NCBI GenBank assembly: GCA_035640455.1
Contig: DASQWB010000026.1
Location: 1 to 64,000 of the forward strand
DNA from: AC-50 sp035640455
Lineage (GTDB): Bacteria > Actinomycetota > Thermoleophilia > Gaiellales > Gaiellaceae
Direction of reading: 5' to 3'
DNA length: 64,000 bases
A program made the position numbers and the translations under genes. This document shows, piece after piece, positions 1 to 7,254 of this stretch. The notes under the pieces were generated by a model. It was given only the letters and a program-made list of their open reading frames with translations. It was not told the origin of the DNA and did not search any database. How positions within the stretch are numbered: position 1 is the stretch's first letter; every line of letters begins with the position of its first letter.

Positions 1-897
1 GAGCTCGCGGATGCGGACCTCGCCCTGGCCCTCGATGTTCGGCGGGCGCGCCTCGAGCGTGATCACGTGCTCCTGCTGGAGCTGGAGCTCGGCCGCGTCC
101 TCGATCGTGACGATGCGCTCGTCGTTCGGGATGAAGGCCGACGTCGCGTTCAGCGTCGTCGTCTTCCCGGTGCCGGTTCCGCCGGAGATGAGGATGTTGA
201 GCTTGCCCTTGACGCACGCGGCGAGGAACTGCGCCGCCTTCGGGCTGATCGACCCGAACGAGACGAGGTCGTCCATCGTGTACGGGTCGCGCGAGAACTT
301 CCGGATCGTCAGCGTCGGCCCCTTGAGCGAGAGCGGCGGGATGATCGCGTTCACGCGGCTCCCGTCCGGAAGGCGCGCGTCCACCATCGGCGAGGCCTCG
401 TCGATCCGCCGACCGACCTGCGAGACGATCTTGTCGATGATCCGCAGCAAGTGCGCGTTGTCGACGAACGTCACCGGCGTGCGGTCGATCTTGCCCTCGC
501 GCTCGATGTAGACCTTGTCGAAGTCGTTGACCATGACCTCGGTGATCGAGTCGTCGCGGAGCAGCGGCTCGAGCGGCCCGTAGCCGAGGATGTCGTCCGT
601 GATCTCGCGCGTGATCTGACGCCGCTCCTCGCGCGTGAGCGGCGTGCGGTCGAGCGCGAGCTGCTCGGTGACGGTGCGCAGGACGCGCTCGGTGAGGTCC
701 TCGGTCGTCTCCCGCTTGAAGAGCTCCGGCCCGAGCTTCGCGATGCAGGCGTGGTGGATCCGGGTCTTGAGCTCGGCGTACGGGTCGACCCGCCGCTCCT
801 GCTCGTCCTCGCGCGGCGCCGGCCTCGCGAGGGCGTCGCCGGGGACAAGCGCTACGCCGTTGCTTTCCTGGCCCTTGATGCGGTCGTGAAGGCCCAT
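1..897 (-). CDS. cpaF: CpaF/TadA-type secretion ATPase of the Tad pilus, 3' end outside window
   Basis: Cytoplasmic hexameric ATPase of the type II/IV secretion superfamily that powers Flp pilus assembly. The first 299 residues are visible: an N-terminal helical region (about 40-105), then the N-terminal sensor and core ATPase domain with Walker A GGTGTGKT near residues 239-246 and the following Asp-box region TIEDAAEL near 264. The coding sequence runs off the left edge without a stop, so the C-terminal third (Walker B, His box) is not seen. ATG at 897 lies 2 nt after the stop of cpaE, so the gene is the last visible cistron of the Tad operon; tadB and tadC homologues would be expected beyond the edge. 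Strong family call, partial gene. Confidence 0.93.
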   Translation of the reverse strand, partial: MGLHDRIKGQESNGVALVPGDALARPAPREDEQERRVDPYAELKTRIHHACIAKLGPELFKRETTEDLTERVLRTVTEQLALDRTPLTREERRQITREITDDILGYGPLEPLLRDDSITEVMVNDFDKVYIEREGKIDRTPVTFVDNAHLLRIIDKIVSQVGRRIDEASPMVDARLPDGSRVNAIIPPLSLKGPTLTIRKFSRDPYTMDDLVSFGSISPKAAQFLAACVKGKLNILISGGTGTGKTTTLNATSAFIPNDERIVTIEDAAELQLQQEHVITLEARPPNIEGQGEVRIREL

Positions 898-899
898 GC

Positions 900-2105
900 C
901 TACGCCTTCGCCAGCGAGAAGAGGCCCTTCTTCGGCTTCTTCGCCGCAACCGGGCTCGCCGTGACGAGGCCTTGTGCCAGCCGCTTGATCGAGGCCGCGA
1001 ACTCCGAGCCTGCGTCGCTGAGCACCGCGGGGTTGCCGCGGTTGACGGCGAGCGGGACGGCTCGGTCGGACGGCACCTCGTACGCGATCTTCATGTCGAG
1101 CGCGCCCTCGACCTCCTTCTTCGACATCCCGACCTTCGAGTTGGCGCGGTTCAAGACGAACCGGATCCGCGGGGTCGGGAACGAGAGGAGCTCGAGCGTC
1201 TGGAGGCTCAGGCGGACGTTCTTCAGCGTCGGGACGTCGAGGCCGGACAGCATGAGCAGCTCGTCGGTGCGGTCGAGCGTCGCCAGCATCGGCCCGTGGA
1301 AGAAGGGCGACGTGTCGACGACGATCACGTCGTACGAGTCGCGCGCGACCTCGAGCAGCCGCCCGAGCTTCGCCTCGGTCACGAGCTCGGCGTCCTCCGG
1401 ACGAAGTGGCGCGGGGAGGATGTCGAGCCCGCAGGGGTGGCGGCTCGTATAGCCCGCGAGCTTCTCGGAGTCGAGCTCGCCCGGGGCGACGACGAGATCG
1501 TAGATCGTCTTCTCCGGCTCCATGCCGAGCATGATCGCCGCGTCCCCGAACTGGAGGTCGAGGTCGAGCAGGAGGGTCCGCTTGCCCGCGTACTTCGCCA
1601 TTGCGGCCGCCAGGTTCGTGGCGATCGACGTCTTGCCCGTGCCGCCCTTGGGCGAGAAGACCGTGACGATCTTCCCCCGGCGGCCGTGGCCGCCCTGGGC
1701 GGCGAGCTTCCGGCCGGCATGGCTCGCCTTCCGGATCGCGAAGACGACGTTCTCGGTCAGCTGCGGGAGCAGGAGGACGTCGGAGACGTCGGACTCGAGC
1801 GCCTCCTCGAGCAGCGTCGACTGCGCGCCGGAGGCCAGGACGATCACCGGCGCCGCCGTCTGCTCGCGGATCGCCGCGAGCTCGTTCGCCGGCAGCGAGG
1901 GCGAGTTCGTCGCGTGCAGGACGCACGCGAGGTGCCCGCCGGCGAGGACGGACGCGGCCTGGCTCACCTGCTCGCTCCAACCGACGACCTCGAGCTCGGG
2001 GTGGTTCGCGAGGGCCTCGCGGAGCTTGTCGAGTCCCTCACACGTGCCGGTGAAGTAGACCCGCACGCGTTCGCGATTGCCGTTCTGTGTCTCGTAAGTG
2101 GTCAT
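900..2105 (-). CDS. cpaE: CpaE/TadZ-like pilus localisation ATPase
   Basis: 401-residue ParA/MinD-family protein. Residues about 14-125 form a receiver-like domain lacking an obvious phospho-acceptor pattern; residues about 145-385 are the MinD-like ATPase with deviant Walker A KGGTGKTS at 153-160 and a LLLDLDLQFGD segment near 178. In Tad systems CpaE/TadZ places the pilus machine in the cell. The ATG at 2105 shares its A with the TGA stop of cpaB (TGATG), so translation is coupled. Reading further upstream in this frame only gives proline/arginine-rich sequence antisense to nothing conserved, so that extension is not used. Family certain; polar localisation role inferred from homologues. 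Confidence 0.93.
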   Translation of the reverse strand: MTTYETQNGNRERVRVYFTGTCEGLDKLREALANHPELEVVGWSEQVSQAASVLAGGHLACVLHATNSPSLPANELAAIREQTAAPVIVLASGAQSTLLEEALESDVSDVLLLPQLTENVVFAIRKASHAGRKLAAQGGHGRRGKIVTVFSPKGGTGKTSIATNLAAAMAKYAGKRTLLLDLDLQFGDAAIMLGMEPEKTIYDLVVAPGELDSEKLAGYTSRHPCGLDILPAPLRPEDAELVTEAKLGRLLEVARDSYDVIVVDTSPFFHGPMLATLDRTDELLMLSGLDVPTLKNVRLSLQTLELLSFPTPRIRFVLNRANSKVGMSKKEVEGALDMKIAYEVPSDRAVPLAVNRGNPAVLSDAGSEFAASIKRLAQGLVTASPVAAKKPKKGLFSLAKA

Positions 2106-2920
2106 CAGGAGCCTCCGAGGGAGCCGAAGAGGAGCCGCTGCTGGCGCGGGCTGAGCCCGTCGCGGAGCATCGTCGTCAGGGTCTCGAGGGAGCCCGGGCT
2201 GTCGGCGGGGCTCAGGTTCGGGCGGAGCTCGAGCCACCAGCCGGGGTCGCCGCCCGTGGTCGCCTCCTGGGAGTTGTGCGTGGCGAAGAGGAGCTTCTGC
2301 GACTGGTTGTCGGTCACCGCCAGCACGACGGGCAGCTTCTGGTCGAAGTTGCCGCCGAGCTTGCTCGCCGCTCCCGGCGCGGCGGGCGCGCGGAGGACCT
2401 TGACGTTGCGGAGGACGATCTTCGTCGCCGCGTACGTGAGGTCTCCGTTCTGGCTCTGGCCCGCGATCTTGTAGCTGAAGTTCGCCACCACGTCGACGTG
2501 GTCGCCGGCCTTCAAGATCCCGGCCAGCACCTGGTTCGTGTTGCCGGCGATCTCGTAAGCCCGGAGCGTGCCCTTGAGGTTGCCCTGGACGCCGCTCTGC
2601 GAGACGCTCGAGAAGCGGTTCACGGTCACCTGCTCACCCGCGTAGATGCGCTGCGAGGCGATCAGCTTCTTGACCTCGGACGGCTTCGAGATGGCGCCTG
2701 GCGCGACCGCGTTCTGCGTGACAGTCTTCTTCTTGAGCATCCCCATGGCATCCGAGCCCGCCGTTCCGGCCGGAATATCCTGGGAGGCGACGTAGACCGT
2801 GGCGTGCTCCTCGCCCTGTTGCACGTGACGCTTGTAGTTCGTCACGTAGTAGCTCGTCATGAGGGCCGCGAGCGCAGCCAGCACGACGGCGATGACGATA
2901 TTCCGTACCCGGTAGGTCAT
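2105..2920 (-). CDS. cpaB: CpaB/RcpC-like Flp pilus assembly protein
   Basis: 271 residues. One N-terminal membrane segment (about residues 8-28) is followed by a periplasm/exterior-facing SAF-type domain (VYVASQDIPAGT, then AGEQVTVNRFS) and the RcpC-like domain with the LKAGDHVDVVANF motif characteristic of CpaB. The family is an envelope component of Tad pili in diderms; in actinobacteria it is retained with an uncertain partner. ATG 2920 is preceded by AAGGAG about 14 nt upstream, a slightly long spacing. It ends by overlapping cpaE and follows the TadG-like gene by 26 nt, so it belongs to the same operon. Confidence 0.9.
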   Translation of the reverse strand: MTYRVRNIVIAVVLAALAALMTSYYVTNYKRHVQQGEEHATVYVASQDIPAGTAGSDAMGMLKKKTVTQNAVAPGAISKPSEVKKLIASQRIYAGEQVTVNRFSSVSQSGVQGNLKGTLRAYEIAGNTNQVLAGILKAGDHVDVVANFSYKIAGQSQNGDLTYAATKIVLRNVKVLRAPAAPGAASKLGGNFDQKLPVVLAVTDNQSQKLLFATHNSQEATTGGDPGWWLELRPNLSPADSPGSLETLTTMLRDGLSPRQQRLLFGSLGGS

Positions 2921-2946
2921 AGCGGCGTGTGAGTCTCCTTTGGGTG

Positions 2947-3879
2947 TTAGTCGACGAGCTGGACGGCTCGTGCTCCATAGTTCGGCCCGCCGCCGCCTGC
3001 ACTTGAGGCCTGGATGCCGGTCCAGATCACCCGAGTGAAGTAGCCGCTGACGCTGCCGTTGTTGCCGTTCGGGTCCACCCCCGTGACGAAGAAGCCCACC
3101 CAGCCGATGATGTGGTACTTCGCGTTCGACCCCTGGCCTGTCAGCGTGTCGAAGACGGGGAAGAGCATCTCGGTGCCGATCCGCAAGTTCATCGCGTCCT
3201 GGATCGCGTTCGAGTTGAACTTCACGCCCGGGTCGGAGGCATAGCTGCCGATGTCGAGGTACTTGTCGAAGCCGTTCTCGATCCACTTGGCCAGGGTCGA
3301 GGCGCCCGTGGTGCCTTGCGTCTGGGGATCGAGGTTCACGAGCCCGAACGCCCCCGGCGCACCGGTCTGAGAGACCGGGATCGTCGTCTGGTAGCTCGGC
3401 CCGTAGCAGGGCCCGAGGCAGAGGTTCAGCATCGGATGCAACACATTGACCACGATCGGCGCAACGTAGAGCGCCGACTTCATCCCCGCCGTGCGCGCGG
3501 TCGCGTAGGCGTTCTGCGGGTTCGTCGGCAGCCCCGGGAAGATCTTGCTGAAGAAGTCGGTCCGCGGCTTCGAGACCTTGACCTGAATCGTGTCGTTCGG
3601 CACGTAGGTCATCGAGAAGTTCACGCTGATGCCGCTGAGCCCCGACTGGTTCTTGCTCGCGTAGTTATTCGCGAGCGAGCTCGCGGTGCCCGGGCCCGGC
3701 GCGTCCGGCAGCGCCTGGGCGCCGGCGAGCGCTGCCGCGTCGGCGGTCGACTGGAGGCTCCGGTGGGTGCGGAACCACGACCCGGCGTCGACGACCAGCG
3801 CGGCGAGGCCCAGCAGGGCCGTGAGCAGGAGAACCGTGATGACGAGGGACTGGCCGCGTTGGTTTCGCTTGACGTTCAT
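2947..3879 (-). CDS. TadG-like pilus-associated protein with Tad N-terminal anchor
   Basis: 310 residues. The N-terminus RNQRGQSLVITVLLL is the short basic leader plus hydrophobic helix of TadE/TadG-type pseudopilins (processing expected after the Gly), followed by DAGSWFRTHRSLQSTADAAA, the conserved Tad/TadG motif. The remaining 250 residues are exported and poorly conserved, with a CLGPC disulfide-like pair near the middle. ATG 3879 has AGGAG 8 nt upstream and overlaps the tadE stop by ATGA. In other Tad systems TadG is a minor pilin-like protein anchoring the machine in the envelope; here length and the N-terminal motif support the family but not a precise role. Confidence 0.82.
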   Translation of the reverse strand: MNVKRNQRGQSLVITVLLLTALLGLAALVVDAGSWFRTHRSLQSTADAAALAGAQALPDAPGPGTASSLANNYASKNQSGLSGISVNFSMTYVPNDTIQVKVSKPRTDFFSKIFPGLPTNPQNAYATARTAGMKSALYVAPIVVNVLHPMLNLCLGPCYGPSYQTTIPVSQTGAPGAFGLVNLDPQTQGTTGASTLAKWIENGFDKYLDIGSYASDPGVKFNSNAIQDAMNLRIGTEMLFPVFDTLTGQGSNAKYHIIGWVGFFVTGVDPNGNNGSVSGYFTRVIWTGIQASSAGGGGPNYGARAVQLVD

Positions 3880-4271
3880 TCGACTCGCTCCTGGGTCGTG
3901 CTTTTCAGGGTTCCGGACGCGATCACGACGCCCATGAGGTTGATCGAGTACGGGTAGGTAGCGATGACGGTCACGTCGGAGGCCGGCTGCCAGGTCGACT
4001 GGCAATCCACCGTGAGCTTCGACTGGTCGAGGTCGCGTCCGGAGTACTTGACCTGGTCGATGCACGCCTGCCGTGGGTTCGAAGCCTGGCGGCTCACGGC
4101 CCCCTTGCGCGCGCCTGCCCGGGTCGCATCAGTCAGCGTCACGTAGTTGTTGAAGAGAATTCCGAACTGGATGATCCCGAAGAGGAGCAGGCAGAGAATG
4201 GGCAGGATGATCGCGAACTCCGTCATCGTCTGGCCCTTTTCGTCGTGCAACTGAATGCGGCGAATGGTCAT
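3876..4271 (-). CDS. tadE: TadE-like pseudopilin
   Basis: 131 residues with the class IV prepilin-like start EKGQTMTEFAIILPILCLL: Gly, then Glu at +5/+6 in a hydrophobic helix, as in TadE and the two Flp proteins next door. A second hydrophobic stretch is missing, as usual for TadE. Two cysteines in the C-terminal half (QACIDQV and LTVDCQ) may form a disulfide. The ATG at 4271 has only a weak purine-rich GAGAG upstream and is 19 nt downstream of an intrinsic terminator, so its expression probably depends on read-through from the flp genes. Stop overlaps the next start by ATGA. Confidence 0.85.
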   Translation of the reverse strand: MTIRRIQLHDEKGQTMTEFAIILPILCLLLFGIIQFGILFNNYVTLTDATRAGARKGAVSRQASNPRQACIDQVKYSGRDLDQSKLTVDCQSTWQPASDVTVIATYPYSINLMGVVIASGTLKSTTQERVE

Positions 4272-4289
4272 TGCGGCTCTCTCTGTGGG

Positions 4290-4329
4290 AAAAACGGCGG
4301 TTGGGCTCCTCCTTGAGGAGCCCAACCGC
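4290..4329 (-). terminator. Intrinsic terminator/attenuator between flp and tadE
   Basis: A perfect 15-bp stem (4297-4311 with 4315-4329, loop CTT) reads in the minus direction into CG plus five T (4290-4294). Its place directly after the pilin genes and before the assembly genes fits partial termination that keeps pilins far more abundant than machine parts. Confidence 0.88.
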
Positions 4330-4340
4330 GCTCCACGGAC

Positions 4341-4523
4341 TTACGGAAGGTAGGCGATCACCTTGTTGATCGACCCAGTGATGCTGCCTCCCAGAAGCTG
4401 GAAGACGCCCACCGCGCCGATCGTGAGCACGGCGAGTACGACTCCGTACTCCGCCATCGTCTGACCGTCCTCGCGCTTGCGGGCTGCGCGGATGAGGTCA
4501 AGCGTCTCGCTGATGCTTAGCAT
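4341..4523 (-). CDS. flp: Flp-family type IVb pilin (copy 1)
   Basis: 60-residue major pilin precursor. The basic leader RAARKREDG is followed by the cleavage and assembly motif G/QTMAEYGVVLAV, with Glu at +5 and Tyr next to it, then one hydrophobic helix and a short tail ending in INKVIAYLP. After cleavage by a TadV/CpaA peptidase (not in window) it would polymerise into the Flp fibre. AAAGGAGG lies 7 nt before ATG 4523, the strongest ribosome binding site of the locus. It shares most of its residues with copy 2, 48 nt upstream on the same strand; 17 bp downstream is the terminator. Confidence 0.95.
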   Translation of the reverse strand: MLSISETLDLIRAARKREDGQTMAEYGVVLAVLTIGAVGVFQLLGGSITGSINKVIAYLP

Positions 4524-4571
4524 TCCCGGTCCTCCTTTCGTTCGTCCGTGGATTGACTCGTTCGGTGCCTG

Positions 4572-4751
4572 CTACGGCAGGTAGCCGATCACCTTGTTGA
4601 TCGACTTGGTGATCCCGCCGCCGAGGAGCTGGAAGACGCCGACTGCGCCGATCGTGATCACGGCGAGGACGACTCCGTACTCCGCCATCGTCTGACCCTC
4701 CTGCTTGCGCCAATGCGTGCGCAGAAGGTCAAACCACTCGGAAAACGTCAT
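4572..4751 (-). CDS. flp: Flp-family type IVb pilin (copy 2)
   Basis: 59-residue paralogue of the neighbouring pilin, with leader LRTHWRKQEG and the same G/QTMAEYGVVLAV helix; the tails differ mainly at GGGITKSINKVIGYLP versus GGSITGSINKVIAYLP. ATG 4751 is preceded by GGGAGGTGA at 8 nt. The first gene of the Tad locus, it faces a 350-bp divergent intergenic region that should hold the operon promoter. Tandem pilin genes are common in Tad loci; which one is the major subunit cannot be told from sequence. Confidence 0.94.
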   Translation of the reverse strand: MTFSEWFDLLRTHWRKQEGQTMAEYGVVLAVITIGAVGVFQLLGGGITKSINKVIGYLP

Positions 4752-5101
4752 TTGGAATTCACCTCCCTTCCTTGCACTCGCGCGCGCCGACCGGCGCACT
4801 ACCAGCTGCTTGTAATCTGCGATCAAGGCTTGCTCTGATCCACGCTGGTCACGAGTCGTCGAGTGATCGTGGGCGGGGGCCACACCGCCTTTGCGATCTG
4901 CGCTCGTCATCGGCCGGCCCGTCGCGGAGGGCACATCCCTCACGACAGTGATTCACCACTTCGCTCCCCTCGTTCGAGTGAAGCCGGGCGGCGCGCACGC
5001 CCCGATAGACGGAGTCAGTCCGTGTCGCGGCCGCGGATCGCCCCCGTCCGCCCCCGCGCCGAACTTCTCGGCGCTCGATCAAAGAATCGGAGCCAGGCCA
5101 C
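4752..5101. other. 350-bp divergent intergenic region, no gene seen
   Basis: Separates the minus-strand Tad operon from the plus-strand peptidase gene, so it should contain both promoters. I see several short inverted repeats but no riboswitch core I can verify and no convincing -35/-10 pair. The length would allow long 5' leaders on either side. Confidence 0.5.
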
Positions 5102-6598
5102 ATGGAACGAAAGACGCATCGCACCGGGCGGTTCCTCGTCCGCCTCCTCGTCCTCTCGCTCGCCGGCTACGTCGTCTCGACGCTGCAGCGCGAGCGGCCC
5201 GCAGATCCCGAGCCCGAGCTCACCCTCGCGCCGCCGTCCGAGCCGGGCGAGCCGCGCGTCCAGCGCCGGCTCGGCGCCCCGCGGCGCCTTGCCGTCGGTC
5301 TTGCGCTGACGACGATCTTCTTCGCCGGCGCGGCCTTGACGGCCGGTGCGGGCAACGAGGTCGCCGGCCTGCTCGACCAGTCCTCGACGGCCGAGACGAC
5401 CTCGACCGACGCGTCGGCTCCCGCGGCGGCGCCCACGGATACCTCGGTTGCCGATCCCTCGGCCACCGCGCCTGATCCCTCCGCGACCTCGACCGCTCCG
5501 GCCGATACGTCGACCACGGACGGCTCGGCGAGCGCCGACCCGAGCGCCTCGTCCGACGACGACGCTCCCGCGAGCGGTCACGGACCGGGCTCGCACGGCG
5601 TCCAGGCTTCGTCCGGAGACGACTCGGCGGCAGCTTCGTCGTCCGAGGGCTCCGCGGCGGCCGCTCCGGCGGTGACGCCGACGGCGCAGGCGGGCCCGCG
5701 CACGCACGCGAAGCGCTCGCACAACAAGTCGCAGTGGGTGCTGAACGTGCCGCGGGCGAAGCACCCGGCCCGGCACGGGCGCGCACCCGCGACCGTCGCC
5801 ACTCCCGCTCAGGTGGCCGCAGAGGCGCCGGGCACGGCGCCGGTGGTTTGGCTCAATCGGACGCTCCCCGACCCGACGCCTCCCTCGCGTCGCCTCGCTC
5901 CCCGCTTTGCGCACCGCCTGGTCTCGATCTCGCGGTCGAACCACGTCGGCTGGCCGCTCGTCCTCGGCGTCCTGCGGGCGGAGGGGCGGACGGGCGCAGC
6001 GCCCGCGACCCGCGCCGAGCTTCGGGAGACGGCGCGGGCGCTCGCGGCCGTGAAGGGTCGCGGCGACTGGAACGCGGCGCTCGCCGTGACCGGGCACACG
6101 GCGACGGCCGACCAGGCGGTCGCGCTCATGCACTACAACCGTGCCGTCGGCCTGAACGGGCTCCGGGACGGGCTCCTCGCCCACAAGGACGCCCTCGTGA
6201 ACAAGCTGCTCCACGACGGGCGCGCGACGATCTATTCCGGCGGGCGGCAGGATCTCGCGTCCGGCCGCGTCGACATCCGTGTCGTCGTCCTCATCGAATA
6301 CCTCGCCGACACCTACGGCCAGGTGACCGTCTCGTGCCTGATCAGCGGGCATCGGCTCTACGCGCGCCCGGGCGTCATCTCGGCGCACATCTACGGTCGG
6401 GCGGTCGACATCGCCGACGTCGGCGGGATCTCGATCTACGGGCACCAGGAGCCCGGCGGGATCACCGAGCGGACGGTCCGCTCGATCCTGCTCCTCCCGT
6501 CGGAGCTCCAGCCGAAGCAGGTCATCTCCCTGCTCGGCCTCGGCGGGCCGTCCTTCCCGCTCGCCAACCACTACGACCACATCCACATCGGCTACTAG
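5102..6598 (+). CDS. Membrane-anchored exported peptidase, M15/VanY-like C-terminal domain
   Basis: 498 residues. Two hydrophobic stretches (about 10-28 and 61-84) precede a 120-residue Ser/Thr/Ala/Asp low-complexity linker typical of cell-wall-spanning actinobacterial proteins. The C-terminal domain carries SAHIYGRAVDI (H428, D435) and HYDHIHIGY at the very end (H493, H495), the zinc-ligand pattern HxxxxxxD...HxH of M15 D-Ala-D-Ala carboxypeptidase/VanY-like enzymes. A middle helical part (about 245-350) is unassigned. Peptidoglycan substrate is inferred. ATG 5102 has GGAG 9 nt upstream. Divergent to the Tad operon, so a role in opening the wall for pili is possible but only suggested by position. 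A GC-rich hairpin follows the stop. Confidence 0.72.
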   Translation: MERKTHRTGRFLVRLLVLSLAGYVVSTLQRERPADPEPELTLAPPSEPGEPRVQRRLGAPRRLAVGLALTTIFFAGAALTAGAGNEVAGLLDQSSTAETTSTDASAPAAAPTDTSVADPSATAPDPSATSTAPADTSTTDGSASADPSASSDDDAPASGHGPGSHGVQASSGDDSAAASSSEGSAAAAPAVTPTAQAGPRTHAKRSHNKSQWVLNVPRAKHPARHGRAPATVATPAQVAAEAPGTAPVVWLNRTLPDPTPPSRRLAPRFAHRLVSISRSNHVGWPLVLGVLRAEGRTGAAPATRAELRETARALAAVKGRGDWNAALAVTGHTATADQAVALMHYNRAVGLNGLRDGLLAHKDALVNKLLHDGRATIYSGGRQDLASGRVDIRVVVLIEYLADTYGQVTVSCLISGHRLYARPGVISAHIYGRAVDIADVGGISIYGHQEPGGITERTVRSILLLPSELQPKQVISLLGLGGPSFPLANHYDHIHIGY

Positions 6599-6600
6599 AA

Positions 6601-6627
6601 CGTGGGGGAACCCCTGGTTCCCCCACG
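6601..6627. terminator. GC-rich hairpin after the peptidase gene
   Basis: 12-bp perfect stem 6601-6612 with 6616-6627, loop CCT, starting 2 nt after the stop codon. No T tract follows, so it may act as a U-less terminator or an mRNA 3'-end stabiliser. Confidence 0.6.
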
Positions 6628-6780
6628 AGCCCCCTCCTTCACGGCGGCTCGCGTGCGGCCTCCGTTTCACGAGCCGGCGAAGGGAACCGCGATTCGCGTG
6701 TCCTTCGATCCCAGCGTTCGTGCGTGCAGGCGGAATGAATCCGCCTGCGCAGCGTCGAACCCCTGTTGATCGTGCGCGTG

Positions 6781-7116
6781 ATGCGAGTTCTCAACGGAGC
6801 CGGCGACGTCGTCGTCGAGCGCTGCTGGATTGCCGACAAACCCTGGTCTCGGATGCGGGGGCTTCTTGGCCGCTCGTCGCTTCCGGTCGGGGAGGGGCTG
6901 TGGCTGAAGCCCTGCGGATCGGTGCACATGTTCTTCATGCGCTTTCCGATCGACGTCGTCTTCCTCGACCGGGAGCTCTCGGTCGTCGGCGTCGTCCCCG
7001 ACCTCCGGCCCTGGCGGATGGCCGGGCGGCGCGGCGCCAAGGCGGCGCTCGAGCTTCCCGCCGGCGAGGCGGCGCGGCGATGCATCGAGGTCGGCGACCG
7101 GCTGCGGCTGGCTTAG
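6781..7116 (+). CDS. DUF192 family protein
   Basis: 111 residues covering the complete DUF192 fold: KPWSRMRGLLGR, then the signature CGSVHMFFMRFPIDVVFLD, and a C-terminal ALELPAGEA segment. Biochemical function of the family is unknown; homologues occur as exported or cytosolic small beta-rich proteins. There is no signal peptide here. Start is uncertain: in-frame TTG 6766, GTG 6772 and GTG 6778 precede the chosen ATG 6781, and none has a clear ribosome binding site. A 9-bp hairpin (6726-6734 with 6740-6748) lies upstream. A palindromic repeat follows 83 nt after the stop. Confidence 0.82.
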   Translation: MRVLNGAGDVVVERCWIADKPWSRMRGLLGRSSLPVGEGLWLKPCGSVHMFFMRFPIDVVFLDRELSVVGVVPDLRPWRMAGRRGAKAALELPAGEAARRCIEVGDRLRLA

Positions 7117-7199
7117 AGACGGTTTCGACGCCTTCGCCGGTGGGTCCCCGCGAGCATGCCGAGCGGGAGCACGAGCAGGAGCGGCAGCAAGATCACATG

Positions 7200-7235
7200 G
7201 ACACCGGTGACTGTCACGTGACAGTCACCGGTGTC
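7200..7235. repeat. Perfect 36-bp palindrome, copy 1 of a dispersed repeat
   Basis: Left arm gacaccggtgactgtcac is followed directly by its exact reverse complement. Each 12-nt half of the core (ggtgactgtcac) is itself an inverted repeat GTGAC-T-GTCAC, so the element can form one long or two small hairpins. This copy lies between convergent genes and could also terminate transcription. Core 7206-7229 recurs at 44828-44851 and 59126-59149. Confidence 0.95.
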
Positions 7236-7254
7236 TCGTCAGGCCATGTCCCCT

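Noticed and set aside
4752..5101. Possible c-di-GMP or c-di-AMP riboswitch before the Tad operon or the peptidase gene
   Set aside because: Short matches (for example cgcaaagg, ggtgaatc on the minus strand) occur, but the remaining conserved core segments are missing in order and spacing on both strands.
6726..6748. Hairpin upstream of the DUF192 gene as a regulatory element
   Set aside because: A 9-bp stem is expected often in DNA of this composition, and it has no T tract or overlap with a ribosome binding site.
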